A program made the position numbers and the translations under genes. Below are positions 7,894-15,991 of a stretch of DNA of 64,000 nt, in pieces. The notes below the pieces were generated by a model that worked only from the letters and a program-made list of their open reading frames with translations, did no database searches and was not told the origin of the DNA. The first letter of the stretch is position 1; the number at the start of each line of letters is the position of its first letter. The DNA lies in assembly GCA_965202895.1 (NCBI GenBank), contig OZ241901.1:1364001-1428000 (forward strand), read 5' to 3'. The DNA comes from JAJDXW01 sp965202895 (GTDB taxonomy: Bacteria > Pseudomonadota > Gammaproteobacteria > HK1).

Positions 7894-8876
7894 TGCTCTG
7901 GCCCGCGCCCGCGAAGCTCAACCTGTTTCTTCGCATCATCGGGCGCCGGGAGGACGGCCGGCACGATCTCCAGACCGTCTTCCAGCTTCTCGACTTCGGG
8001 GACGAGGTGGAGATCGTGCCGCGTCGCGACGGCCGCATCGTGCTCCTCGACCCGCCCCCGGGGCTCGATGCCGGGAACGAGCTCTCGGTGCGCGCCGCGG
8101 CCCTGCTCCGCGCCCGGACCGGCGCGCCGTCGAAGGGCGCGTCGATCCGCCTCGTCAAGCGGGTCCCGCACGGGGCCGGGCTCGGTGGCGGCAGCTCGAA
8201 TGCGGCGGCCACCCTCGTGGCGCTCAACCGGATCTGGGAGACCGGGCTCGACGACCGCCGGCTCGCCGTCCTCGGGCTCGAACTCGGCGCGGACGTGCCG
8301 GTGTTCGTGCACGGCCGGAGCGGGTGGGCGGAGGGGGTCGGGGAGCGGCTTCTCCCGCTGCCCCTCCCGCCCCTGTGGTACCTTGTCGTGCATCCACGGA
8401 TCTCCGTTTCGACCGCGAAGGTGTTCGCCGATCCCGGTTTGACACGCGATTCCCCTCCAATCAGAATGCCCCGCCTCTCCACGGGCCGGCCGGTCGACGT
8501 CGCCGCCCTGCTCGCCACGGCGGGAAACGACTGCGAGCCGGTGGTGCGCCTTCGCCATCCGGTCGTCGGCCGTCTGATCGAATGGCTCCGGCAGCGGGTG
8601 GAGCGGGCCGAATGGGCGAGGATGACCGGGACCGGCTCGGCCGCCTTCGGTGTGTTCCGCGAGGAGGGATCCGCTCGGCGCGCCATGCGGGACCTGCCGG
8701 AGGGTTGGGACGGTCGGGTTGCGCGCGGCATCGCCGAATCGCCGCTGTGCAAGGCCGGGCCGCGCGGGCCGGTGAAGGGGGCTGCCGCCGCGGAACGCGG
8801 CCCGCCGGGTGAGACCTCCGGGCCGGCGGCCGGGCCGGAAGCTGCCGGAAACTCTTGGGGTGTAGCCAAGCGGTAA
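7893..8876 (+). CDS. ispE: 4-diphosphocytidyl-2-C-methyl-D-erythritol kinase
   Basis: GHMP kinase of the non-mevalonate isoprenoid pathway, phosphorylating CDP-methylerythritol. The N-terminus PAPAKLNLFLRIIGRREDG is diagnostic, the ATP loop PHGAGLGGGSSNAAA lies at about residues 92-106, and MTGTGSAAFGVF is the third GHMP motif. At 327 residues it is about 40 longer than usual: after the normal end near GIAESPL the frame continues through a Gly/Pro/Ala-rich tail and stops only at the TAA at 8874-8876, inside the tRNA-Gln gene. It overlaps lolB by one base. The tail is probably not needed for catalysis. Confidence 0.93.
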   Translation: MLWPAPAKLNLFLRIIGRREDGRHDLQTVFQLLDFGDEVEIVPRRDGRIVLLDPPPGLDAGNELSVRAAALLRARTGAPSKGASIRLVKRVPHGAGLGGGSSNAAATLVALNRIWETGLDDRRLAVLGLELGADVPVFVHGRSGWAEGVGERLLPLPLPPLWYLVVHPRISVSTAKVFADPGLTRDSPPIRMPRLSTGRPVDVAALLATAGNDCEPVVRLRHPVVGRLIEWLRQRVERAEWARMTGTGSAAFGVFREEGSARRAMRDLPEGWDGRVARGIAESPLCKAGPRGPVKGAAAAERGPPGETSGPAAGPEAAGNSWGVAKR

Positions 8877-8930
8877 GGCACTGGGTTTTGATCCCAGCAT
8901 TCCCAGGTTCGAATCCTGGCGCCCCAGCCA
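8856..8930 (+). tRNA. tRNA-Gln (anticodon TTG), CCA encoded
   Basis: A complete cloverleaf of 75 bases: acceptor TGGGGTG paired with CGCCCCA, D-arm AGCCAAGCGGTAAGGC, anticodon stem CTGGG/CCCAG with loop TTTTGAT (TTG anticodon), T-arm CCAGG-TTCGAAT-CCTGG, discriminator G and genomic CCA. It closely resembles the E. coli glutamine tRNA. It lies between ispE and prs, the usual gammaproteobacterial location, and its first 21 bases overlap the ispE reading frame. Confidence 0.97.
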
Positions 8931-9110
8931 ATCCTCCGGCCGTCCCCCGGCGGGACGATGCGCGGGGAGCCGGGAGCCGGGGACCGGATCGAGAGCGCTT
9001 CCCAGGAAGATGCCCTGGAGCCGAACGCGATGAGCGACACCCGCTTCGGACGCTTTGGAGATTCACGGTTGCCGGCGCCTTTCGGCGATCCGCCGCTCGA
9101 GTCGGATTCG

Positions 9111-10049
9111 ATGATGATCTTCGCCGGATCGTCGAGCGCCGGGCTCGTGAACGACGTCTGCGCGCATCTCGGCGTCCCGCCCGGCCGGGCCGCGGTCAGC
9201 CGGTTCCGGGACGGCGAGGTCAACGTCGAGATCAACGACTCGGTCCGCGGGAAGGACGTATTCATCGTCAACTCCACCTGCCGGCCCGCCAACGAGAACC
9301 TGGTGGAGCTGATCATCATGATGGATGCGGTGCGCAGGGCTTCGGCCGCGCGCATCACCGCCGTCATCCCCTACTTCGGCTATGCCCGCCAGGACCGCCG
9401 CCCGCGTTCGGTGCGGGTCCCCATCTCGGCGAAGGTGGTGGCGAACATGATCTCGACCGCGGGGGCGCACCGGGCGCTGACGGTCGATCTTCACGCGGAT
9501 CAGATCCAGGGGTTCTTCGACATCCCCGTGGACAACATCTACGCCTCGCCGGTCCTGCTCGGAGACATCTGGCGCAAGGAGCTGGCCGATCCGATCGTCG
9601 TCTCCCCGGACGTGGGGGGGGTGGTGCGGGCGCGCGCGGTCGCCAAGCAGCTCGACGACGCGGAGCTCGCCATCATCGACAAGCGCCGGCCGCGGGCGAA
9701 CGAGGCCCAGGTGATGAACATCATCGGCGAGGTCGGGGGGCGCACCTGCGTCATCGTCGACGACATCGCCGACACCGCCGGAACCCTCTGCCAGGGCGCG
9801 CGAGCCCTGAAGCAACGGGGCGCGGAGCGGGTGTTCGCGTACTGCACCCACGCGGTCCTCTCCGAGCCCGCGGTGGACAACCTCGAGCAGTCGGAGCTCG
9901 ACGAGCTCGTCGTCACCGACACGATCCCGCTCGACGGGCGGGCGCGGGAGTGCCCCCGCATCCGCCGGCTCAGCATCGCCGAGCTGCTCGCGGAGAGCAT
10001 TCTCCGGATCTGCACCGGCCGCTCGGTCGGGGAGCTCTTCATGGAGTAG
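9111..10049 (+). CDS. prs: Ribose-phosphate pyrophosphokinase
   Basis: Makes PRPP from ribose 5-phosphate and ATP for nucleotide, histidine and tryptophan synthesis. At 312 residues it is of normal length. Recognisable are FAGSSS at the start, FRDGEVNVEI, the flexible ATP loop region YFGYARQDRR, the LTVDLHADQIQGFFDIPVDN segment, and the PRPP loop VIVDDIADTAGTL near residues 215-228. The frame is open to 8958, but the ATG pair at 9111/9114 is where similarity begins; the upstream extension reads as noise after the tRNA. Confidence 0.95.
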   Translation: MMIFAGSSSAGLVNDVCAHLGVPPGRAAVSRFRDGEVNVEINDSVRGKDVFIVNSTCRPANENLVELIIMMDAVRRASAARITAVIPYFGYARQDRRPRSVRVPISAKVVANMISTAGAHRALTVDLHADQIQGFFDIPVDNIYASPVLLGDIWRKELADPIVVSPDVGGVVRARAVAKQLDDAELAIIDKRRPRANEAQVMNIIGEVGGRTCVIVDDIADTAGTLCQGARALKQRGAERVFAYCTHAVLSEPAVDNLEQSELDELVVTDTIPLDGRARECPRIRRLSIAELLAESILRICTGRSVGELFME

Positions 10050-10167
10050 GCCCGCGCGGCCCGGCCATCGGCCGGAGGCGGCCGGCGGCGCTTCGGGGCG
10101 CGCCGCGCTTCCCGGCTCGACGGCCCGGCGACCCATCACCCGACGAACACCACGGAGACATCGATTC

Positions 10168-10854
10168 ATGGCCGAGTTCGAACTTCACGCGGACGTGCGT
10201 TCCGAGCAGGGCAAGGGCGCGGTGGGCCGGCTCCGTCGCGAAGGACGCGTTCCCGCGATCATGTACGGCGCCGGGAAGGAGCCGATGCCGATCAAGCTCG
10301 CGGAGAACGTGCTCCGGCGGCAGCTCTCGCACGAGGCGTTCTTCTCGCACGTGCTCACCGTCAAGGTGGACGGCCGCGAGGAGAAGGCGGTCATCAAGAG
10401 CCTGCAGCGCCACCCGGCGACCGAGCGGATCCTGCACTTGGACCTCCTGCGGGTGAGCGAGACGCAGCGCATCACAATGCTCGTGCCCATCCACTTCGAG
10501 AACGAGGAGGACTCCCCCGGGCGGCGGGCCGGCGGCTCGGTCTCCCACCACACCACCGAGGTGGAGATCACGTGCCTCCCCAAGGACCTGCCGGAGTTCC
10601 TCGCGGTGGACGCCCTGCACATGAACATCGGCGACAGCATTCACCTGAGCCAGATCCCCCTCCCCGAAGGGGTGGAGATCCCCGCCCTCGCCCAGGGGCC
10701 CGAACACGACCAGCCGGTCGTCAGCATCCAGGTCTCGCGGGTGACCGAGGCCGAGGAAGCTCCGGAAGACGAGGGGGAGCCCGACCTCCCCCCGGACCCG
10801 GACGCGGCCTCCGATACGGGTTCGGCCGGGTCTTCCCCCGGCGAGGAAGGCTGA
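10168..10854 (+). CDS. rplY: 50S ribosomal protein L25/general stress protein Ctc
   Basis: Binds 5S rRNA in the large ribosomal subunit. At 228 residues it is the long Ctc-type form: an N-terminal L25 domain (roughly 1-92; GAVGRLRREGRVPAIMYGAG, HLDLLRVSETQRITMLVPI) and a C-terminal beta domain (about 95-190), then an acidic, proline-rich tail. It sits 118 bases after prs and 37 before pth, the standard arrangement. The tail (EAEEAPEDEGEPDLPPDPD...) is likely disordered. Confidence 0.95.
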   Translation: MAEFELHADVRSEQGKGAVGRLRREGRVPAIMYGAGKEPMPIKLAENVLRRQLSHEAFFSHVLTVKVDGREEKAVIKSLQRHPATERILHLDLLRVSETQRITMLVPIHFENEEDSPGRRAGGSVSHHTTEVEITCLPKDLPEFLAVDALHMNIGDSIHLSQIPLPEGVEIPALAQGPEHDQPVVSIQVSRVTEAEEAPEDEGEPDLPPDPDAASDTGSAGSSPGEEG

Positions 10855-10891
10855 CCCGGCCGGGCGCGGCAGCGCAGGAAGGCGGCCCGTC

Positions 10892-11602
10892 ATGGCGGTG
10901 CGTCCGGAGCTGGTCGTGGGCCTCGGGAACCCGGGGCCGAGGTACGAGGGCACCCGGCACAATGCGGGGTTCTGGCTCGCCGACCGGCTTGCCGAACGCC
11001 TCGGCGCGTCCTTCCGGCCGGCCCGGCGCTTCCCGCTCGACGCCTGCGAGGCCGGCACGGGCGCGGGACGGGTGCGGCTCGTCAAGCCGGCGACCTACAT
11101 GAACCGGAGCGGGCAGGCGGTCGGAGCGATCGCGGAGTACTTCCGGATCGCGCCGGCGGCGGTCCTCGTGGCGCACGACGACCTCGATCTCCCGGCCGGC
11201 GCCGTGCGGCTCAAGGAAGGGGGCGGGCACGGAGGGCACAACGGGCTGCGTGACGTCGCGGCTCATCTCGGAACACGCGATTTCGTGCGGGTCCGCCTCG
11301 GCATCGGGCGCCCCGTCCCCGGAAGGGACCCGATCGACTACGTGCTCGAGCGTCCCCGGACGGAGGAGCGGCGTCTCATCGACGACGCGATCGAGCGGGT
11401 GCTCGACTGGTCCGCCGCGCTCCTCGCCGGAGACCTCCAGCCGATCATGAAGGCCCTGCACACGAAGCGCCGGGAGGCCGGCGCAGGCGGCACGGCGGAG
11501 GGGGAGACGGAGGGACCGGAAGGGACGGGCCGCGCCCGGGGCCACGGGCGCCGTTCCGCCGAAGGCGCCTCGCCCGTTCCCCCCGGCTCCGCCGCGGCCT
11601 GA
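10892..11602 (+). CDS. pth: Peptidyl-tRNA hydrolase
   Basis: Releases tRNA from peptidyl-tRNAs that drop off the ribosome. Catalytic features are present: VVGLGNPGPRYEGTRHNAGF with Asn13 and the essential His23, PATYMNRSG, VAHDDLDLPAG with the catalytic Asp, and GGHGGHNGLRD. At 236 residues it is ~40 longer than the enzyme core because of a Gly/Glu/Arg-rich C-terminal extension after QPIMKALH, likely unstructured. It lies directly between rplY and ychF. Confidence 0.95.
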   Translation: MAVRPELVVGLGNPGPRYEGTRHNAGFWLADRLAERLGASFRPARRFPLDACEAGTGAGRVRLVKPATYMNRSGQAVGAIAEYFRIAPAAVLVAHDDLDLPAGAVRLKEGGGHGGHNGLRDVAAHLGTRDFVRVRLGIGRPVPGRDPIDYVLERPRTEERRLIDDAIERVLDWSAALLAGDLQPIMKALHTKRREAGAGGTAEGETEGPEGTGRARGHGRRSAEGASPVPPGSAAA

Positions 11603-11634
11603 CCCCTCGCCTCCCGCCGGCACGGCGCCCGCCG

Positions 11635-12729
11635 ATGGGGTTCAGGTGCGGCATCGTCGGGCTGCCGAACGCCGGCAAGTCCACCCTGTTCAATGCGCTC
11701 GCCAGGTCCGCGGCCGCGGCCGCGAGCTATCCCTTCTGCACCATCGAACCCAACGTCGGGATGGCGCCGGTCCCGGACCCCCGCCTCGAAGCCCTCGCCG
11801 CCCTCGCGCGTTCCGCGCGCGTGGTTCCGGCCAGCGTGACCTTCGTCGACGTCGCCGGGCTCGTGGCCGGAGCGTCGCGGGGCGAGGGGCTCGGAAACCG
11901 CTTCCTCGGGCACGTCCGGGAGATGGACGCGATCGCGCACGTGGTCCGCTGCTTCGAGGCGGAGGGGGTCGCCCACGTCGCGGGGCGGGTGGACCCGGCC
12001 GCGGACATCGAGACGATCGACACCGAGCTCCTGCTCGCGGACCTCGACACGGTGGAGCGAGCCCTCGCTCGGGCGGAGAAGAGCGCCAGGGCGGGGGGCC
12101 GGGAAGCCCGCGAGCGCGCGTCGTTCCTCCGCGAGGCGGGCCGGCGCATCGGCGACGGGCGCCCCGCCCGGACCCTGGCCCTCGACCCCTCGGCGAACGC
12201 CATGCTGCGGGAGCTCTCCCTCCTCACCGCGAAGCCGGTGATGTTCGTCGCGAACGTCGGAGAGGAGGACGGCGTCGACGGCAACCCCCGTCTCGAGGCC
12301 GTCCGGGCCGCCGCGGCGGCCGAGGGTGCGCGCGTCGTCCCGGTCTGCGCGGCCATCGAGGCGGAGCTGGCCGGCCTCGACCCGGAGGAGCGGCGCGAGC
12401 TCCTCGCCGACCTCGGGCTCGAGGCGCCGGGACTCGACCGGTTCGTGCGCGCCGGCTACGAGCTGCTCGGGCTCCGCACGTTCTTCACCGCGGACACGAA
12501 GGAGGCGCGGGCCTGGACGGTGCGGGCGGGGGCCGCCGCCCCGGAGGGAGCGGGCAGGATCCACCGCGACTTCGAGCGGGGCTTCATCCGCGCCGAAGTC
12601 GTCACCTGCGACGACTTCGTGGCGAGCGGCGGCGAGCAGGGCGCGAAGGAGGCGGGGCGGTGGCGGGTCGAAGGCCGCGACTACGTCATCGAGGAGGGCG
12701 ACGTCATCCGTTTCCGCTTCAACGTCTGA
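11635..12729 (+). CDS. ychF: Obg-like ribosome-associated ATPase YchF
   Basis: P-loop NTPase of the Obg family that prefers ATP and associates with ribosomes and the oxidative stress response. The 364 residues show GLPNAGKST (9-17), the YPFCTIEPNVGMAPVPD switch region, DVAGLVAGASRGEGLGNRFL, a coiled-coil insertion (about 130-190) and the C-terminal TGS domain ending in HRDFERGFIRAEV...YVIEEGDVIRFRFNV. Pairing with pth is almost universal in proteobacteria. Confidence 0.96.
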   Translation: MGFRCGIVGLPNAGKSTLFNALARSAAAAASYPFCTIEPNVGMAPVPDPRLEALAALARSARVVPASVTFVDVAGLVAGASRGEGLGNRFLGHVREMDAIAHVVRCFEAEGVAHVAGRVDPAADIETIDTELLLADLDTVERALARAEKSARAGGREARERASFLREAGRRIGDGRPARTLALDPSANAMLRELSLLTAKPVMFVANVGEEDGVDGNPRLEAVRAAAAAEGARVVPVCAAIEAELAGLDPEERRELLADLGLEAPGLDRFVRAGYELLGLRTFFTADTKEARAWTVRAGAAAPEGAGRIHRDFERGFIRAEVVTCDDFVASGGEQGAKEAGRWRVEGRDYVIEEGDVIRFRFNV

Positions 12730-13000
12730 TCCCGCCTTCCCGTCCACCGGGAACGCGCAACGCGCTCTGTGGGTCGAAACCCACGGCGGCGGCGGGCGCG
12801 GCAGGTAGCCGGCCCCGGCGCGGGCGCGCGGTAGGAGCGGCCTGGAGCGGGTACGGCCCACCACCGGGGGCGGGCCGCCGTCCGGGACCGGAAGGCATCC
12901 GGGCTGGCCTGGCGCGGCGCGGGACCCGGGGGTACGGCGCCGCATGGCAGGCTGCCGCGGCGGGGCGCGTCCGGGCGCGGCGAGGAGGGAGGACGGCCGG

Positions 13001-14161
13001 TTGAAGATCGAGGTCGTGGGCGGGGGGCCGGCCGGGCTGTGGTTCGCGTTCCTCCTCAAGAGCCGTCGTCCGTCGTGGGCGATCCGGGTCCACGAGCAGA
13101 ACCCCGCCACCGCCACCTACGGATTCGGGGTGGTGCTGTCGAATGCGGGCCGGGAGCGGGTCCGAAGCGCGGCGCCGGCCGCCTTCGACCGCATCGCGCG
13201 GCGCATGGAGCGTTGGGCCGACCTCACCATCGTGCACCGGGGAGAGGCGGTCCCGGTGGACGGCAACGGCTTCTCGTCCATCGGCCGGCTCGATCTGCTC
13301 CGCGCCCTGCACGGCTTCTGTCGGGAAGCCGGCGTGTCGCTCCGCTTCGACACCCCGGTCGAGTCGCTCGCGGAGGTTCGCGCGGACGCCGACCTGGTGG
13401 TCGGTGCGGACGGGATCAATTCGCGGGTACGGAGCGCGCTCGAAGCCGAGTTCCGGCCCCGCACCGAGCTCCTCGGCAACCGCTACGCGTGGTACGGAAC
13501 CCGGCAGGTGTTCGACACCCTGACCCTCACCTTCCGCTCGAACCCCGACGGCGCCTTCGTCGCCCACCACTACCGCTACGCACCGGCCATGAGCACGTTC
13601 ATCGTCGAATGCGACGCCGCGACCTGGGAGCGAACCGGCCTCGGAAACGGCCTCGGGAGCGGCGCCGGCGACGCGGCGTCACGGCGCTACTGCGAGGCGG
13701 TCTTCGCCCCGGACCTCGGCGGACACCCGCTCATCTCGAACCGCTCCGAGTGGCGGCGGTTTCCGGTGCTCGCCTGCGAGCGCTGGCGGCACGAGAACGT
13801 GGTGCTGATCGGCGACGCGCTCCGCAGCGTCCACTTCTCCATCGGCTCCGGCACCCGGCTCGCGATGGAGGACGCCCACGCGCTCGCCCGCGCCCTCGAC
13901 GAGAGCGGCGGGCGGGTGGCGGAAGGGCTCGATCGCTTCGAGGCGGCCCGCCGCCCCGTCGTCGACAAGCTCCTCGCCGGGGCCGCCGGGAGCTGGAGCT
14001 GGTACGAACGGTTCGCCGGCCTCATGCACCTCGCCCCCCACGAGCTCGCCTACGACTACATGACCCGGAGCGGCCGGGTGAGCGATGATCGCCTGCGCGC
14101 CATCGCCCCCCGGTTCATGGCCCGGCTGTCCGCCGCGCGCGAGAAGGCGTCCGCCCGGTAG
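13001..14161 (+). CDS. FAD-dependent aromatic-CoA monooxygenase-like protein
   Basis: A 386-residue group A flavoprotein hydroxylase. It begins with the dinucleotide fold IEVVGGGPAGLWFAFLL, has VVLSNAG, VVGADGINSRVRS (the DG motif) and the FAD-ribityl motif VVLIGDALRSVHFSIGSGTRLAMEDA. The wording, especially YAWYGTRQVFDTLTLTF and STFIVECDAATWERTGL, matches the N-terminal half of salicyloyl-CoA 5-hydroxylase and anthraniloyl-CoA monooxygenase. Those enzymes carry a C-terminal old-yellow-enzyme domain that is absent here. The TTG at 13001 is taken as start because a GAGGAGGGA ribosome binding site lies about 10 bases upstream. Substrate is inferred, not shown. Confidence 0.75.
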   Translation: MKIEVVGGGPAGLWFAFLLKSRRPSWAIRVHEQNPATATYGFGVVLSNAGRERVRSAAPAAFDRIARRMERWADLTIVHRGEAVPVDGNGFSSIGRLDLLRALHGFCREAGVSLRFDTPVESLAEVRADADLVVGADGINSRVRSALEAEFRPRTELLGNRYAWYGTRQVFDTLTLTFRSNPDGAFVAHHYRYAPAMSTFIVECDAATWERTGLGNGLGSGAGDAASRRYCEAVFAPDLGGHPLISNRSEWRRFPVLACERWRHENVVLIGDALRSVHFSIGSGTRLAMEDAHALARALDESGGRVAEGLDRFEAARRPVVDKLLAGAAGSWSWYERFAGLMHLAPHELAYDYMTRSGRVSDDRLRAIAPRFMARLSAAREKASAR

Positions 14162-14444
14162 CGCCGGATCCACTCGCCGGCAGGCCGGGCGACCGGGGCG
14201 ACCGGGGCGACCGGCCGCGGCGCCGCTCCGATTTCGCATCGGGGCGTATCCGGGAGCCCACGCCGCAGAATCCTTCCGAAAGGGGTTGGCGGGGAAGAGC
14301 GGCGGAGCCGCCGATCCGGCCGCGCAACCGCAGACCCGGACGCCGCTCTCCCCGGTACGTCCGGACCGGCGAGCGAGAGCCGCGGGGACCGGGCGCCGAC
14401 CCGAGCGGGACCCGGCCGGGCTGTCCGGCCGGAGGCGGGGAGGC

Positions 14445-15278
14445 TCAGCGCTGGACGGCCGGCACCCAGGCGGTCGTCCGCCCGCCGATCTCGATGTGCT
14501 CGATGGCGTCCCCGCGCACGGTCTTCGTCCCCGCCCGCCGCCCCCAGCGGCGGTGAAAGAGCCATCCCGCCGGATAACGGCTGCTCTCCGCATCGACCGC
14601 CACCGCCTTCTCCACCACTCGGCGGAGCGAGGCGCGGAGCCGTCTCGCCTCCCGGCCGTCGAGGTCCCGCGCCCGGCGCCGGGGGTCGATGCGGGCCTGG
14701 TAGAGGGCCTCGTCCGCGATCCAGTTCCCGACCCCGGCCGCGAACCCCTGGTCGAGGAGCAGGGACTTGACGACCACGGAGCGGGCGGCGAGAAGCTCGG
14801 CGAACCGCCGGGGCGAAGGCAGGGCAAGCAGCGGATCGAAGCCGAGGCGGCTCACCGGCGACTCCTCGCGCGGCGACTCCCGGAGCCGCAGGCGGCCGAG
14901 CCGCCGCGCGTCGGTCATGACGAGCTCGCGCCCGCCATCGAAGGTGAACCGGACCTTCCAGAACCGGGGCGGCCACTCGTCCGGCCGGTGGGCGGGACCG
15001 GTCGCGAGCTTGAGGGGCGTATCCCCCGGGACCCGGAACCCCCCGGTCATCCCGAAGTGGAAGAGCGGATGGGGCGGCGCATCGAGGTCGAACCAGAGCT
15101 GCTTGCCCCAGCGGCAGGCCGCGAGCACCCGCCGGCCCCGGAGCGCCTCCCATTCGCGGGCCGGGGCGCCGTCATGAACGATCGGGTCGGACGCGCAAGC
15201 GACCCGTTCGATCCGCCTGCCGGCCGCCACCGCCTCCGCCAGGCGTCGGCCTCGCTCGACCTCCGGAAGCTCCGGCAT
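14445..15278 (-). CDS. mutM: Fpg/Nei-family DNA glycosylase lacking the zinc finger
   Basis: Base-excision repair glycosylase/lyase for oxidised purines. Residues MPELPEVERG carry the catalytic Pro2 and Glu3; Lys59 lies in CRWGKQLWFDL; FHFGMTGGF and the H2TH region (GVGNWIADEALYQARIDP) are conserved. The C-terminus departs from ordinary MutM: the four zinc-binding cysteines are missing, and GTKTVRGDAIEHIEIGGRTTAWVPAVQ keeps the GGRTT arginine that contacts DNA. This is a zincless-finger variant, as in plant and some bacterial Fpg proteins. Length 277 is normal. Function is confident, but the exact lesion range is unknown. Confidence 0.88.
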   Translation of the reverse strand: MPELPEVERGRRLAEAVAAGRRIERVACASDPIVHDGAPAREWEALRGRRVLAACRWGKQLWFDLDAPPHPLFHFGMTGGFRVPGDTPLKLATGPAHRPDEWPPRFWKVRFTFDGGRELVMTDARRLGRLRLRESPREESPVSRLGFDPLLALPSPRRFAELLAARSVVVKSLLLDQGFAAGVGNWIADEALYQARIDPRRRARDLDGREARRLRASLRRVVEKAVAVDAESSRYPAGWLFHRRWGRRAGTKTVRGDAIEHIEIGGRTTAWVPAVQR

Positions 15279-15315
15279 CGAACGTCAGGAGCTCCCTTGC
15301 ATGGTCAGGACGGGA

Positions 15316-15945
15316 TCAGGCGCGGCGGAGCGCGGCTTTCAGCGCTCCTCGGGCGGGGCGCGCGCCCTCGACCGCGGCCCCGAGCTCCGCGATGGGGCAC
15401 GGAGGGGCGATCGCGTTGAGCCTCTTGAGCCCGATGCTCCTCTGGCCCCTGGGCAGATTCCGCTCTGCCACCACGAAGAAACACCATTGGCCGGCATCGC
15501 GCTGATCGGCGTATTCGTATCGGCTCTCCTGATGCCAAGCGAAGACGAAGAGGTCCGCCGGACGCCCGGGAGAGTCCAGCCATCGGCTCCCGTCCTTGGT
15601 CCAGTATCCGGTGCGCGGTGCGATGTCGAACCGGGGAGAGCGGCTCGGTACGGATGCCTCCTCGTCCCACGATTGTCTCGCCGCGGACTGTTTGACTTCG
15701 AGCCGGGCGCCCGAGTCGTGCTGGCAATCCCATGCCGCCCAGTCCCAGCCGTCCCTTTCCCGGGTCAGCCTCCAGTCTTCCCCCAAGGTCAGCGCGACCA
15801 GGCATTCGACGTACTGGGCGCGCTCCGTGTTGCTCATGATGCGTCGATCGTACCGGCACATGATCCTGTTCAGAATTCGTCGATGCAGGGCTGCGTTCCT
15901 CGAGTCCCGGTTCATTGACTCCAAAGCTCGTGTCCAATCGTCCAT
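15316..15945 (-). CDS. Hypothetical protein with PD-(D/E)XK-like nuclease core
   Basis: Not a named family I can assign. The 209-residue protein contains TERAQYVECLVALTLG, then GWDWAAWDC and LEVKQSAARQSW. The spacing of Asp68 or Asp73 and Glu83-x-Lys85 is what the restriction-endonuclease-like fold uses for metal binding, and an N-terminal helix with a Glu fits that fold. Near the middle come RPADLFVFAW and WCFFVVAERNLP, plausible core strands. No methyltransferase or ATPase partner adjoins it. The start is uncertain: ATG at 15960 lies within a small hairpin, so 15945 is used; 15837 is also possible. Confidence 0.6.
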   Translation of the reverse strand: MDDWTRALESMNRDSRNAALHRRILNRIMCRYDRRIMSNTERAQYVECLVALTLGEDWRLTRERDGWDWAAWDCQHDSGARLEVKQSAARQSWDEEASVPSRSPRFDIAPRTGYWTKDGSRWLDSPGRPADLFVFAWHQESRYEYADQRDAGQWCFFVVAERNLPRGQRSIGLKRLNAIAPPCPIAELGAAVEGARPARGALKAALRRA

Positions 15946-15951
15946 GCAGGT

Positions 15952-15970
15952 CCCGGGCATCGAGCCCGGG
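15952..15970 (-). terminator. Small hairpin between GMC oxidoreductase and nuclease-like gene
   Basis: CCCGGGC (15952-15958) and GCCCGGG (15964-15970) form a perfect 7-bp stem around ATCGA, just after the end of the leftward oxidoreductase gene at 15992. There is no T-tract, so intrinsic termination is doubtful; it may only attenuate readthrough into the next gene. Confidence 0.3.
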
Positions 15971-15991
15971 GGCAGGGGCGGGGCGCCCGGC

